The notes: generated by a model from the letters alone, not told the origin. A stretch of 64,000 nt of DNA from Hyphomonas neptunium ATCC 15444 (GCF_000013025.1 NC_008358.1:3348001-3412000), one strand, 5' to 3'; shown: positions 26,812 through 36,216, counted from the first letter of the stretch. A program made the numbers and translations.

Positions 26812-28181
26812 GTGCTGCCTGCTGGACCGTCCATGATTTCGACCCCCTCCTCTGCCAGCGCCTTGCGGATACGGTCCGCTTCGGCCCAGTCCTTGGCGAC
26901 GCGTGCATCGACGCGGGCCTGCACCTGCGCGTCAATGCGGGAATTTTCGTCCGTATCGGCGCCCTGCTCCCATTCTTTGGGTGTTTTGGTCAGCAGGCCA
27001 AGCAGTTTCCCTGCCGCCAGAAGGTTTGCCCGGCCATTCGCCATGGCAACGGCATCTTTCAGATCAGCCGCTGTATTGGCTTCACTGGCGAGCCGTGCGA
27101 GCTCAGCGAGCGCGTCCGGCGTGCCGAGATCATCCTCCAGCGCGCGCAGAACGCCGGTGTCGCGCGCTTCGCCGCCGTCTGCTTCCCAGACCCGGCGCAG
27201 CGCGCCATAAATCCGGTCGAGCGTGGTCTTGGCCTGTTTCAGCAGGTCTTCGGTCCAGTCGAGCTGGGCGCGGTAATGGGCGGTCAGCAGCGCAAAACGC
27301 AGCACTTCGCCCGGCCAGGCCTTCAGCAGGTCGTGAACGGTCACGACATTCCCCAGCGATTTCGACATCTTCTCCCCGCCCATGTCGAGGAAGCCGTTAT
27401 GCATCCAGTAGCGGGCGAGTTCTTCACCATGGGCGCATTCTGACTGAGCGATCTCGTTTTCATGATGCGGGAAGGTCAGGTCCACGCCGCCGCCATGAAT
27501 GTCGATCGTGCGGCCAAGGTGTTTGGCTGCCATCGCCGAGCATTCGATGTGCCAGCCAGGGCGGCCGCGGCCCCAGGGGCTGTCCCAGATCGCGTCTTCG
27601 GGCTCGCCGGGCTTGGCAAACTTCCACAGCGCAAAGTCCGAAGGATCGCGCTTGTCTTCATCCACGGCCACGCGCGCGCCGGCTTCATTATCCTCGGGCT
27701 TGCGTCCTGAGAGACGCCCGTAATCGGGCATCGAGGGCACAGAGAACCAGACGCCGGTGTCGCCGACATAGGCGTATTTCTTGCGGATGAGCTTTTCGAT
27801 GATCTCGATCATTTCGGGCACATGGCCCGTCGCCCAAGGCTCGATGGTAGGGGCGATGACGTTCAGCGCCTCTACATCGGCGTTATAAATGGCCGCATAT
27901 TTCTGTGTGATGGCCGAAATCGGCTCGCCGCTGGCCACGCTGGCTGCGATGATCTTGTCTTCGATGTCCGTGATATTGCGCGCATAGACGATCGCATCTT
28001 CACCATAACGGGCCATCAGAACGCGCCGCAGCACATCAAACACCACCGGTGGACGCGCATTCCCGATGTGGGCGTAATTATACACCGTCGGGCCGCAGAC
28101 ATACAGGGTAACCCGCTTCGCGTCCTGGGGCTCGAAGACGCGCTTCTTGCGCGCGGCAGTGTCATAAATGCGGAGGGTCAT
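26796..28181 (-). CDS. cysS: Cysteinyl-tRNA synthetase
   Basis: A 461-residue class I synthetase. Signatures are LYVCGPTVYNYAHIGNARP (HIGH motif and first zinc cysteine), ECSAMAAKHLG for the other zinc ligands, and KMSKSLGN. Full length with a normal C-terminal helical anticodon domain. It leads a minus-strand cluster with the lipoprotein phosphatase and exoD. Confidence 0.97.
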   Translation of the reverse strand: MTLRIYDTAARKKRVFEPQDAKRVTLYVCGPTVYNYAHIGNARPPVVFDVLRRVLMARYGEDAIVYARNITDIEDKIIAASVASGEPISAITQKYAAIYNADVEALNVIAPTIEPWATGHVPEMIEIIEKLIRKKYAYVGDTGVWFSVPSMPDYGRLSGRKPEDNEAGARVAVDEDKRDPSDFALWKFAKPGEPEDAIWDSPWGRGRPGWHIECSAMAAKHLGRTIDIHGGGVDLTFPHHENEIAQSECAHGEELARYWMHNGFLDMGGEKMSKSLGNVVTVHDLLKAWPGEVLRFALLTAHYRAQLDWTEDLLKQAKTTLDRIYGALRRVWEADGGEARDTGVLRALEDDLGTPDALAELARLASEANTAADLKDAVAMANGRANLLAAGKLLGLLTKTPKEWEQGADTDENSRIDAQVQARVDARVAKDWAEADRIRKALAEEGVEIMDGPAGSTWRRI

Positions 28182-28538
28182 CGTATCTCTTGGATCGGGA
28201 ATGTCGTGAAATCAGCGCGCGAGCTATTGGCGTCCGGGCAGCCCTATGACCCGTTGCAGCCTCAGCAGCAACAGGGACGGCGGGAAGAATATGCAAAAGC
28301 GGTTCTCGACATGGCGCCGTGCGTATCACTTTCCGCTGCGAAAGCCAAGAAATCCGTGATCCGGCCGCCAGGTTTCCCCGTAGAAAGCGCTGGAAACAAA
28401 GACCTGCCGGGCCTATGTATCCTCACATCGCCCTGAGGGTATCAACTCCGGGCGGGCGTTAAGTCCGGGCAAGAGAGCGTCAAAGACTCTCAAGGGATGC
28501 CCCGGCTCGACCCCCGTCCCTCAGTGAAGGAAAATGCA
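28182..28538. other. Divergent gap between cysS and folE, nothing certain
   Basis: About 357 bases separating divergent cysS and folE. An open frame from a GTG at 28206 to 28436 reads as a Gln-rich low-complexity peptide without a ribosome site, so I do not call it. No hairpin, RNA gene or clear promoter stands out; both genes must have promoters here. Confidence 0.4.
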
Positions 28539-29165
28539 GTGGCTATGGACGCCGTTACTCCAAAAAAAGACATTCCGCGCCCGGATTCCGTGCGCCGCCC
28601 CTCTCAACAGGAAGCCGAAGAAGCCGTGCGCACGCTCATCGCGTGGGCAGGGGATGATCCGGCCCGTGAAGGCCTGATCGACACGCCCAAGCGCGTCGTC
28701 AACGCCTATAAAGAGTGGTTTGAAGGCTATGGCGAAGACCCGGTAAAATATCTCAGCCGGACCTTCGAGGATGTGCAGGGCTATGACGACATCGTCATGC
28801 TGCGCAACATCGAGGTGGAAAGCCATTGCGAGCACCATATCGCGCCCTTCATCGGCAAGGCGTTCATCGCCTATAAGCCGTCGACGGCGGTTGTGGGCAT
28901 TTCAAAGCTTGCCCGCGTGGTCGAGATCTTCGCCAAGCGCCTGCAGACGCAGGAAACGATGACGGCGCAGATTTGCGATGCCATCACCGAAAGCCTAGCG
29001 CCAATGGGAACAGCCGTGTTCATCGAAGCCGAGCATCAGTGCATGTCCACCCGCGGCGTTCACCACAAGCATGTGACCACGATCACCACGCAGTTTACCG
29101 GCGTGTTCAAATCCGATGCGGATTTGCGCAACCGGTTCCTGAACATGTGCGGCCAGACGGTCTGA
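28539..29165 (+). CDS. folE: GTP cyclohydrolase I
   Basis: Converts GTP to dihydroneopterin triphosphate, the first step of folate synthesis. About 208 residues. Zinc and catalytic residues are visible in ESHCEHHIAPF and in HQCMSTRGVHHKH. The start was set at a GTG because GAAGGAAAA ends a few bases before it; ATG 6 bases later or an upstream ATG are alternatives. Followed by a clean terminator. Confidence 0.96.
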   Translation: MAMDAVTPKKDIPRPDSVRRPSQQEAEEAVRTLIAWAGDDPAREGLIDTPKRVVNAYKEWFEGYGEDPVKYLSRTFEDVQGYDDIVMLRNIEVESHCEHHIAPFIGKAFIAYKPSTAVVGISKLARVVEIFAKRLQTQETMTAQICDAITESLAPMGTAVFIEAEHQCMSTRGVHHKHVTTITTQFTGVFKSDADLRNRFLNMCGQTV

Positions 29166-29188
29166 ATTTCAGGCGCAGCCAAATTTTC

Positions 29189-29220
29189 AAACGCCCTGCC
29201 CGCGCGGCAGGGCGTTTTTC
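29189..29220 (+). terminator. Rho-independent terminator after folE
   Basis: AAACGCCCTGCC (29189-29200) and GGCAGGGCGTTT (29206-29217) form a 12-bp perfect stem with a 5-base loop, followed by T. It also faces the end of the convergent sulfotransferase-like gene. Confidence 0.92.
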
Positions 29221-29228
29221 GTTCGGGC

Positions 29229-29948
29229 TCAGACGTGCGCCGCCAGCAATCTCTCATATGTGGCAAGCGCGCCCTCGGCAATGCGCGCTGCTTCGCCGGA
29301 AAGTTCCGGCAACGGCCCCGGCGGCGGGCCAAACCCGGTGGAGCGCCACACTGCATCATACCAGTGCGGCGCCCATGCGCCGTCTTCGGCACGCGGCCCC
29401 GCCGGCCAGCCGAGCATGGCGCTATCCCAGTCAAGGCCAATCGCCGCGCAAAGCCGGCGCAGGACGCCCTCGGGGTCTTGCAGAATATTGTCCGCGTCCA
29501 CGATGACTGGCGCAGCGCCCAGAACTTCGCTGAGCTGTTGCCACAGCGCCTCCTGTTGCGGAAAGCCCATCGCCTCCGGGCTGAGCGCCTCCATCTTCCT
29601 GGCATAAGAAGCGACAACGCGCGCGGGATGACGAATGAGCAGTACGTGCTGCTCAATCCGGCCCAGCCAGTCCATCGGAATACCGCCGACCATGTGATGC
29701 ACCATGTGCTTCTGGTAAAAGACGGTCTTGCCGCCAGGCACCGGGCCAGTGAGGTGGTCTATTACCTTTTGTGGATCCGCCTCATGCGCGGAGAATATTT
29801 CATCCGTCATCGGATGGCGAAGCCCGGTCAGCCGAAGATAGGCCGCGTAGAATGGCTCGTCGATGGCCGCTGTGTCTGCGCGCGCGCCGAAGGACCGCAT
29901 CATCGTTGTCGAGAGGTTGCGCGGGCCCGACCACATGGCAATGCGCAT
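29229..29948 (-). CDS. Sulfotransferase-like P-loop protein
   Basis: A 239-residue protein with the sulfotransferase fold. The N-terminal WSGPRNLSTTMMRSF (about 7-21) corresponds to the 5'-phosphosulfate binding loop, and VLLIRHPARVVASYARK (about 102-118) to the 3'-phosphate binding segment. It lies 10 bases after the class IV aminotransferase stop. Whether it really uses PAPS or has become a P-loop partner of the aminotransferase is unknown. I recall plant proteins that fuse the same two domains. Confidence 0.82.
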   Translation of the reverse strand: MRIAMWSGPRNLSTTMMRSFGARADTAAIDEPFYAAYLRLTGLRHPMTDEIFSAHEADPQKVIDHLTGPVPGGKTVFYQKHMVHHMVGGIPMDWLGRIEQHVLLIRHPARVVASYARKMEALSPEAMGFPQQEALWQQLSEVLGAAPVIVDADNILQDPEGVLRRLCAAIGLDWDSAMLGWPAGPRAEDGAWAPHWYDAVWRSTGFGPPPGPLPELSGEAARIAEGALATYERLLAAHV

Positions 29949-29958
29949 CGGCGAAGCC

Positions 29959-30891
29959 TCAGACGATCGGCGTCAGGCTGCGAGCCTGAAGCGCCTTGTA
30001 AAGCTCACGCACGCGCCGGGAAATCGGCCCATCCTTGTGTTCAATCACCCGCCCATCAACCTCGCGCACAGGTGTGACGCCTGCAAATGTGCCGGTGATG
30101 AATGCTTCGTCTGCGGAATAGACGTCAAACAGCGAAAAGCGCTTCTCAAACACGGGGATGCCGGCCTCGCGACAAACCTGAATGATGTTCCCACGCGTGA
30201 TGCCGCCCAGGCAGTATTCCGGCGGGCTCGTCCAGACCTCTCCATCGCGGACGATGAAGAAATGGGTTGAATTGCAGGTGGCAACAAAGCCCGCAGGATC
30301 GAGCATAAGGGCCTCATCCGCGCCGGCCTTGTCGGCCTGGATGCAGGCCATGATGCAGTTGAGCTTGGAATGGGAGTTGAGCTTCTGGTCCTGCTCGGCA
30401 GGCCCCGTCCGGCGCACATGCACCGTGAACAGAGAAACGCCCTGATCGATGACGGACGGCACCGGCATCTTGAACTCGGGAATGATGACGATCGTGGCCT
30501 TGCCGATGGTGAAGCGCGGCCCCTGATAAGGCGTCTTCTTGATGCCGCGGGTTACCATCAGGCGGATATGGACGCCGTCCCGCATGCCATTTGCCTTGAG
30601 GCAATCCATCAGCCGGCCGGTCAATTCCTCGCGGCCGAGGCCGATGTCCATGTCGATGGTCTTCGCGCCAGCATAAAGCCGTTTGAAATGCTCGGGAAGA
30701 AAGGCAACACCGCCATTCATCACCCGAAGTCCCTCCCAGACACCATCTCCGAGCAGATAGCCGGAATCAAACACGGAGACGACGGCCTCGCCGCGCTTTT
30801 TCAGGTCTCCATTTACGGAGATCAACACATCCTGATTGCGGGCATCATCGAGATAATCATGCACGCCGTGTGCATCTTCCTGCTCGATCAT
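29959..30891 (-). CDS. Class IV PLP aminotransferase (branched-chain/D-amino-acid aminotransferase-like)
   Basis: A 310-residue fold-type IV PLP enzyme. The PLP lysine is Lys176 in NSHSKLNCI, the conserved Glu194 follows in ADEALMLD, and GGITRGNII is the phosphate-binding turn. The group contains branched-chain aminotransferase, D-alanine aminotransferase and aminodeoxychorismate lyase; substrate motifs here do not decide between them. The start overlaps the alpha/beta hydrolase stop as ATGA. Paired with the sulfotransferase-like gene. Confidence 0.87.
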   Translation of the reverse strand: MIEQEDAHGVHDYLDDARNQDVLISVNGDLKKRGEAVVSVFDSGYLLGDGVWEGLRVMNGGVAFLPEHFKRLYAGAKTIDMDIGLGREELTGRLMDCLKANGMRDGVHIRLMVTRGIKKTPYQGPRFTIGKATIVIIPEFKMPVPSVIDQGVSLFTVHVRRTGPAEQDQKLNSHSKLNCIMACIQADKAGADEALMLDPAGFVATCNSTHFFIVRDGEVWTSPPEYCLGGITRGNIIQVCREAGIPVFEKRFSLFDVYSADEAFITGTFAGVTPVREVDGRVIEHKDGPISRRVRELYKALQARSLTPIV

Positions 30892-31649
30892 GACGATGAT
30901 TTCTCCAGCCAGGCCGCAATATCGGCAACGACCAGGTCTGTTCCAGGTTCATCCACAATCCAGTGAGCGTTCTGCGGATATTCGAGGAAATCTCCCGGCA
31001 CCGGACTTGCTGCGTATTTTGCCGCGACCTTGCGCACAGCCTTCGCGAGCGTTGCGCGGTCCTGCGAGGCCGCAATCGTCAGCGTAGGAACTGTAATTCG
31101 TGTTTCGTCGATCTCTATGCCATCGGTGATGTCGCCATAGACCTTTCCGGAATCATAGAGCGCGCCAGCATAAATTTCGTCATGGCGCGCCTTTGGAACA
31201 CGGTTGAGCACGCCGTAGCTGAAGCCGGTCTTCCAGACCTTGTATGACTTCTTCCGGTCCTGGGAGAGGATCACATTGAAGAAGGTCCAGGCGACGGACA
31301 GGCCGATCACGGCGCAGCCCTTGGGCTGGGCGGGCGTCAGGAACACCGCCTTGGACACTTCTCCCTTTTCCGTCAGAGCCTGCGCGATGAGGCCGCCCAT
31401 GGAATGTCCGATTACGGCGGGTTTTGATCCTGTGGCAGCGGCGATGCGGCGAGCCTCGGCCTGCATCGCGCCGATGTAATCCTGAAGGCCCAGCTCAGCC
31501 AGGTTGGCCGGCGGATTTTCCTTCACACGCCGATCCGGAAAAAGTGTTGGCGTATGGCAGGTCCAGCCAGCGGCCTCAAACAGCGGCTTCATCCTGTCCC
31601 AGGCCGAACCGTCACAGCCGACGCCGTGAATCATCAGAAGATCGCCCAA
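30888..31649 (-). CDS. Alpha/beta hydrolase
   Basis: A 253-residue alpha/beta hydrolase. MIHGVGCDGSAWD gives the oxyanion region, GHSMGG (about 83-88) the nucleophile elbow with Ser85, and a late NAHWIVDEPG histidine completes the triad. The best start is a TTG with AGGAA upstream; the internal ATG at MIHGVG is an alternative. It lies 21 bases after rppH and overlaps the aminotransferase. Substrate unknown. Confidence 0.83.
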   Translation of the reverse strand: MGDLLMIHGVGCDGSAWDRMKPLFEAAGWTCHTPTLFPDRRVKENPPANLAELGLQDYIGAMQAEARRIAAATGSKPAVIGHSMGGLIAQALTEKGEVSKAVFLTPAQPKGCAVIGLSVAWTFFNVILSQDRKKSYKVWKTGFSYGVLNRVPKARHDEIYAGALYDSGKVYGDITDGIEIDETRITVPTLTIAASQDRATLAKAVRKVAAKYAASPVPGDFLEYPQNAHWIVDEPGTDLVVADIAAWLEKSSS

Positions 31650-31670
31650 TTTCCTACCCCCTTTTCCAGT

Positions 31671-32186
31671 TCAGCCTTGCGGCACACGGCCCGGCAGTAC
31701 CGGATCGGTCCATTTGGCAAAACGCTCGGCCACATCCTGATAGACGGGCCGTTTGAACGGTACGATCAGGTCCGGGGTCTCGTCCAGCCTTGCCCAGCGC
31801 CAGGCGTCAAACTCGGGCGTATGCCGGTCGAGGCGCACATCGCTGTCAGAGCCCTTGAAGCGGAAAGCGAACCATTTCTGCCGCTGGCCAAGATAGGGGC
31901 CAGGCATCCGCTTCTTCAGGTCTGGCGGAAAGTCGTAATAGAGCCAATCGCTGGTCTCTTCGAGAACGTCCACCAGCTTGGCCGGCACCCCGATCTCTTC
32001 TTCCAGCTCGCGCAGCGCGCCGGTCAGCGGGTCCTCTCCCGGATCAACTCCGCCCTGTGGCATCTGCCACTGGAACGGGCCGCGCCCGTTGATACGCCGG
32101 CCAATGAAAACATGCCCCGCCTTCGAGAACATGGCGAGGCCAACATTGGCGCGATACAGTTGAGGGTCGAGTTTTGGCTGGGTCAC
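31671..32186 (-). CDS. rppH: RNA pyrophosphohydrolase
   Basis: RppH removes pyrophosphate from 5'-triphosphate mRNA and so triggers decay. The 171 residues begin YRANVGLAMF, and the Nudix box spans Gly45-Gly66 with Glu51, Arg59, Glu60, Glu63 and Glu64 in place. QWQMPQGG before the box is diagnostic of the RppH/IalA group. Overlaps the DUF610 gene by 4 bases. Confidence 0.96.
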   Translation of the reverse strand: MTQPKLDPQLYRANVGLAMFSKAGHVFIGRRINGRGPFQWQMPQGGVDPGEDPLTGALRELEEEIGVPAKLVDVLEETSDWLYYDFPPDLKKRMPGPYLGQRQKWFAFRFKGSDSDVRLDRHTPEFDAWRWARLDETPDLIVPFKRPVYQDVAERFAKWTDPVLPGRVPQG

Positions 32187-33472
32187 CCGCCGGTTTTTAG
32201 ACCAGCCTTGTCTGGGCTACCAGTGCGAAGCTCGCGGCGTTCGGCCATGGGCACCGGAACGGGGGCTGCGTCGGGCACAAGAAACGAGACCGGCGCAAGC
32301 ACAAGGCCCTTCTCTTCCAGCGTATCGATCCAGAGCGAGGCCGCTTCGATGGTGACGGGGAACGCAAACCCTGCCCCGATCGCGCCGCCATGCTGGCGCG
32401 CAATGGTTTCGAGTTCCATGAATTCGGCCGCAATGTCCTGCGGGGACTGTCGGGTGTCGATCGGGCCTGCGGCGCGGGCGAAGCGGAGGCCTTTGGTGTC
32501 AGCCACCTGACCGAAGAATGCCTTGTGAACGCTGCCATCATCCACAAAGGCGAGACCGCGTTCGGCCAGTACATCAAAGATGGGGGCGATCGAGCCGGCA
32601 TCGGCGCCAAACTTTGCGCCCTGATAGTTGATGACGCCGTAATACCCGCTGGCGCGGCTGAGCACCTGGTTGAGCTTGGCCAGATTTGCCTTCTGGTCGC
32701 CGCCGGCAATCAGCGTGTCGGGGTGCATGCGCATGCGGCCATACTCAAAGGCCTCCATCGGCACTTCGATCAGAACTTCGTGACCATCTTCGCGCGCTGT
32801 CTTGATCCAGTAGTCGAGGCGCTTGGCATCGGGCGCAAAGGAAAGGGTCACATCCGCCGGCAGCGCATCAATGGCGAGTTTCGTCTGGGTGGAATTGATG
32901 CCGAGGCCACCGATCACAAGAGAGACAACCGGCTGACCGCCCGAATTGGAGAATGGGCGGGCATAGATGTCTGCCGGAGCCTTGCTGGCCGGTTTGGAAA
33001 CCTGTTCTGCGGTATTGAGCGTCAGCTGCGCGCCAGCTTCGCCAGCGCCTGCGGGCGTACCGGAGGCAACTTCACCGAAAGACTGCCCAGGTTGCACGAG
33101 CCGGCCATTGATCCGGATGCCCACTGCAGGCGCTACAGCAGGTCCGCCCTGCCCGCCCGTAATATCGATGCGCATGCCTTCGCCATCAAGCTCGGTATAG
33201 GCAATATCCACCGCGCCCGAAACCGCGTCGTCGGCGGCGACATAATCTTCTTCATAGTCAGCAGACGGGAGGGCCGCGAACGCGCTATCGCTTTCACCGG
33301 CATCGGTGCCGAACAGGGCGATTGTCTGACGAGGGCCAGCTTCCGAAGGATCGGCTGTGACGTGAATGCCTGCGCCCAACGCAATTGCGAGGCTGCCAAA
33401 CACACCCAGGCTCATGCCAGCGTGCATCAGACCGGTCTTCAACGGCGACGGCTCAGACTGCCGGTAACCCAT
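32183..33472 (-). CDS. Divergent polysaccharide deacetylase family protein (DUF610)
   Basis: A 429-residue envelope protein. An N-terminal membrane anchor (about 15-40) is followed by a low-complexity acidic/Ala-rich linker and a C-terminal deacetylase-like barrel beginning VVSLVIGGLGIN, with LPADVTLSFAP, EVLIEVPMEA and GYYGVINYQGAKF, all typical of the DUF610 family. Usual metal ligands are degenerate. The order EnvC-CtpA-DUF610-RppH is widely kept in alphaproteobacteria, which points to a cell-wall role. The start is the ATG with GAGG seven bases upstream. Confidence 0.88.
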   Translation of the reverse strand: MGYRQSEPSPLKTGLMHAGMSLGVFGSLAIALGAGIHVTADPSEAGPRQTIALFGTDAGESDSAFAALPSADYEEDYVAADDAVSGAVDIAYTELDGEGMRIDITGGQGGPAVAPAVGIRINGRLVQPGQSFGEVASGTPAGAGEAGAQLTLNTAEQVSKPASKAPADIYARPFSNSGGQPVVSLVIGGLGINSTQTKLAIDALPADVTLSFAPDAKRLDYWIKTAREDGHEVLIEVPMEAFEYGRMRMHPDTLIAGGDQKANLAKLNQVLSRASGYYGVINYQGAKFGADAGSIAPIFDVLAERGLAFVDDGSVHKAFFGQVADTKGLRFARAAGPIDTRQSPQDIAAEFMELETIARQHGGAIGAGFAFPVTIEAASLWIDTLEEKGLVLAPVSFLVPDAAPVPVPMAERRELRTGSPDKAGLKTGG

Positions 33473-33598
33473 GTATCGACCTCGTAACATCCATTGGCTG
33501 CGGGAAAGCAGCGTTCAGGATCGCCGGGCAGGGTTAACAGGAGGCAAACAGACACTTACCGATGAGAAAGGAATTCCGCCTTTATGCAGTGGAATTCG

Positions 33599-34948
33599 TT
33601 AACCGGCTTTATCTTCCTGCATTGCCAGGCGCGACGCGGAAGCCCGGCCCTCCTGCAAAAGCTGAAGCGCCCGGTCGAGCTGGAAGTCTTCCCCTTCAAA
33701 CCCTTCTGGCGGCTGCTCATCGGGCATGCGCAGTTTGGCCCGCTCTATGCCGGACTCGTTGGCCAGGGCGTGTGGAAGATCAGCTTCTGAGAAGCGCTGG
33801 ATCTTGGCCAGTTCTTCCTCGGTGAGGCGAACCGGGGTGATCATGATGTCCGGTTCGATACCGAGCGCCTGAATCGAGCGTCCCGAGGGCGTGTAGTAGC
33901 GCGCCGTGGTCAGACGGATCGCGCCGCGGTCGGCGCCCAGCGGAATGACGGACTGAACCGACCCCTTGCCAAAGCTGGTTGTGCCGACGACGAGTGCCCG
34001 TCCCCGATCCTGCAACGCGCCCGCGACGATCTCGGAGGCCGAAGCCGAACCGCCATTGATCAGCACGACGAGGGGGACGTCCTTGAACACTTCGGCCTTG
34101 GTAGCGTTGCGGCGTTCAACATCAATCGGCCGGCGCCCCTGGGTCGAGACGACCTCTCCTCCCGAGAGGAAGAAGTCCGAAACTTTCACGGCCTCATCCA
34201 GCAGACCGCCGCCATTGTTGCGCAGGTCTAGAACGATACCCTTTGGCCGGGCGCCGATCTCGCGATTGATCCCTTCAACCGCTTCTTCCAGAAGTGTGCC
34301 GGTGCGCTCATTGAAGGTGGAGACGCGGATATAGGCAATGTCGTTTGCCTCTTTTTTCCACGTGACGGATTTCTGCTGCACCACATCGCGCACCAGCGTG
34401 ACCTGGAATGGATCAACGCCTTCGCGCAGGATCGTGATTTCGATCTCGGTGCCTTTTTCGCCGCGCATTTCCTTCACGGCATCGTTCAGCGTCTGCCCGA
34501 TGATGGGCTGGCCGTTGATCTCGGTGATATAGTCGCCCGGCTGGATGCCAGCGCGCTCGGCAGGCGTGTCGTCGATCGGGGAGATGACTTTCACGAAGCC
34601 GTCTTCCATCGTCACTTCGATGCCAAGGCCGCCATATTCGCCCGAGGTCTGCACCTGAAGGGAGCGGAAATCTTCCGGGTCCATATAGCTGGAATGCGGG
34701 TCGAGGGAGGTGAGCATGCCATTGATCGCGGACTCCATCGCCTCGCGCTCATCAATGGGAACTACATAGTCCCGCTGAGCGCGCGCGAAAATTTCCGCGA
34801 ACAGTTCAATCTGCTGATAGGTCGCGACGCGTGGATCTTCCGGCGGCGCGGGCGCGTCCTGCCCTTGCGGCCAGGCCATCGCGGCGAAGCCCACCGTCAG
34901 CGCCCCCAGAACTCCACCCAGGGCTGTTCCGGTCAGCAATGAACGCAT
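33599..34948 (-). CDS. ctpA: Carboxy-terminal processing protease, S41 family
   Basis: A 449-residue periplasmic serine protease. Signal or anchor helix (1-25), then a helical lead, a PDZ domain (about 75-165, with GGLGIEVTMEDG) and the S41 core: VLDLRNNGGGLLDEA, catalytic serine in NGGSASASEIVAGALQD and the lysine in TTSFGKGSVQS. CtpA-type proteases trim or degrade envelope proteins, including cell-wall hydrolases. The start was put at the ATG with GGAG six bases before it; in-frame ATGs 12 and 18 bases upstream are possible. Confidence 0.94.
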   Translation of the reverse strand: MRSLLTGTALGGVLGALTVGFAAMAWPQGQDAPAPPEDPRVATYQQIELFAEIFARAQRDYVVPIDEREAMESAINGMLTSLDPHSSYMDPEDFRSLQVQTSGEYGGLGIEVTMEDGFVKVISPIDDTPAERAGIQPGDYITEINGQPIIGQTLNDAVKEMRGEKGTEIEITILREGVDPFQVTLVRDVVQQKSVTWKKEANDIAYIRVSTFNERTGTLLEEAVEGINREIGARPKGIVLDLRNNGGGLLDEAVKVSDFFLSGGEVVSTQGRRPIDVERRNATKAEVFKDVPLVVLINGGSASASEIVAGALQDRGRALVVGTTSFGKGSVQSVIPLGADRGAIRLTTARYYTPSGRSIQALGIEPDIMITPVRLTEEELAKIQRFSEADLPHALANESGIERAKLRMPDEQPPEGFEGEDFQLDRALQLLQEGRASASRLAMQEDKAG

Positions 34949-34980
34949 ATTCCACTCCATCTTCATCCTCACACGGCGGA

Positions 34981-36216
34981 TCAGCCGCCACGCGACAACC
35001 ACTCTGCAGGATTAAGGACCCTGTCGCCAAGCCTTAATTCCAGCGTGAGTTCGGGGGGCGGGTCAGCGCGGTCGGGCATAAGCCCAACAGGTTCACCCGC
35101 CGTCACGGCCTGGCCTTCGGATACGTAAATCCGGCTCATACCTGTCAGAATAACATGATAGCCGTCGCTTGTACGCAGAATCAGCATGGACCCGTAGCTG
35201 CGGAAGGGCCGGGCATATTCGACCGTGCCGCCCACCGGGGCGATGACCTGAGCTTCAGCGCGGGTTTCAAAACTGACCCATTCTGCAATGCTGCCACCAG
35301 AAAGCTTGTCCCCGAAACGGTTGCGCACATCGCCGGATACAGGCTGAACGAGACCGCCCAGCGCCGACTTGCCAAGCGGTTTGGACGCTGTTTTTGCCGG
35401 TACGGACTTGCCCGGAACCGCGCTCTTGGGCGCCGGCTTCAAGGATGCCAGCTGCGGGCGCTGCTTCGGCTTTGTGCCGGGGGAGGCGGGCGCGCTGGAT
35501 TCCAGCGCAGAGAGAAGTTCGCGCAGGGTATCGGCCTCTTTGCCCAGTTTCTGGGCGCGATCCTTCAAAGTGGATACGTCGCCAGACAGCCCCTCATACT
35601 GGCTGCGCTTCGTCGCGGCCAAGCGCTCAATTTCCTCTTTTTTCAAGGCGATGGTCGCTTCAGCCGCATCGAGCCGGGCCTGCTCGGTGCGGATCTGATC
35701 TTCCAGCTTGTTGAGGGCGGCAATCTCGCCGGAAATCCGCTCGGCCCGCGCGCTCAGTTCCGGCAGCGTTGTCTGCATCAGGATGGCGCGGCGGATCGCT
35801 GTGCCCGATTGCCCCGGAGACACAACCAATGCCGGTGGACGGCGCCGGTTTGCAGCGGCGAGCGCAGCGATCAGATCCTCATAAGCTGCTTCATTTTCAA
35901 GGAGTTGGGTGGAGGCATGCTCCCGCTCTACAGACAGATCAATCAACGCCTTCTCGGCCGAAACAGCCTGTTCTTCCCGGCGAAGGGCTTCGGCGGCGGC
36001 GGCCAGAAGATCCTGATCCAGAGACTGGAGATCGAGTTCGGCGCTTTTGCCAGTAGATTGTAGTTGTTCAAGTTTTTGTTCGGCAGCGCGTTTTTCCTTC
36101 TCCAGCGCCTCAAGATCCTGGCGCGTATAGGTGTCCGGCCCCGCAGCCGTCAGGGCGAGCGCAAGACAGGAGAGGACCAAAGGGCGGAAAAAGCGCATGC
36201 GCGGAAAATGCGCCAT
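34981..36216 (-). CDS. envC: EnvC-like murein hydrolase activator (degenerate LytM)
   Basis: A 411-residue periplasmic protein: signal peptide (1-25), two coiled-coil stretches (about 30-120 and 155-240), a Pro/Lys-rich linker and a C-terminal LytM-like domain. In that domain the zinc-binding histidines of active M23 peptidases are replaced: the YxHL position reads ILTGM and the HLHFE position reads LTLEL. It is therefore an EnvC-type activator of amidases rather than an enzyme. First of the envC-ctpA-DUF610-rppH run; 32 bases before ctpA. Confidence 0.9.
   Translation of the reverse strand: MAHFPRMRFFRPLVLSCLALALTAAGPDTYTRQDLEALEKEKRAAEQKLEQLQSTGKSAELDLQSLDQDLLAAAAEALRREEQAVSAEKALIDLSVEREHASTQLLENEAAYEDLIAALAAANRRRPPALVVSPGQSGTAIRRAILMQTTLPELSARAERISGEIAALNKLEDQIRTEQARLDAAEATIALKKEEIERLAATKRSQYEGLSGDVSTLKDRAQKLGKEADTLRELLSALESSAPASPGTKPKQRPQLASLKPAPKSAVPGKSVPAKTASKPLGKSALGGLVQPVSGDVRNRFGDKLSGGSIAEWVSFETRAEAQVIAPVGGTVEYARPFRSYGSMLILRTSDGYHVILTGMSRIYVSEGQAVTAGEPVGLMPDRADPPPELTLELRLGDRVLNPAEWLSRGG

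Noticed and set aside
28206-28436. Small open frame in the cysS-folE gap
   Set aside because: No ribosome site, low-complexity Gln-rich reading and no family resemblance.
33562-33825. Small plus-strand frame opposite the end of ctpA
   Set aside because: Mostly antisense to the ctpA 3' end and without a ribosome site.
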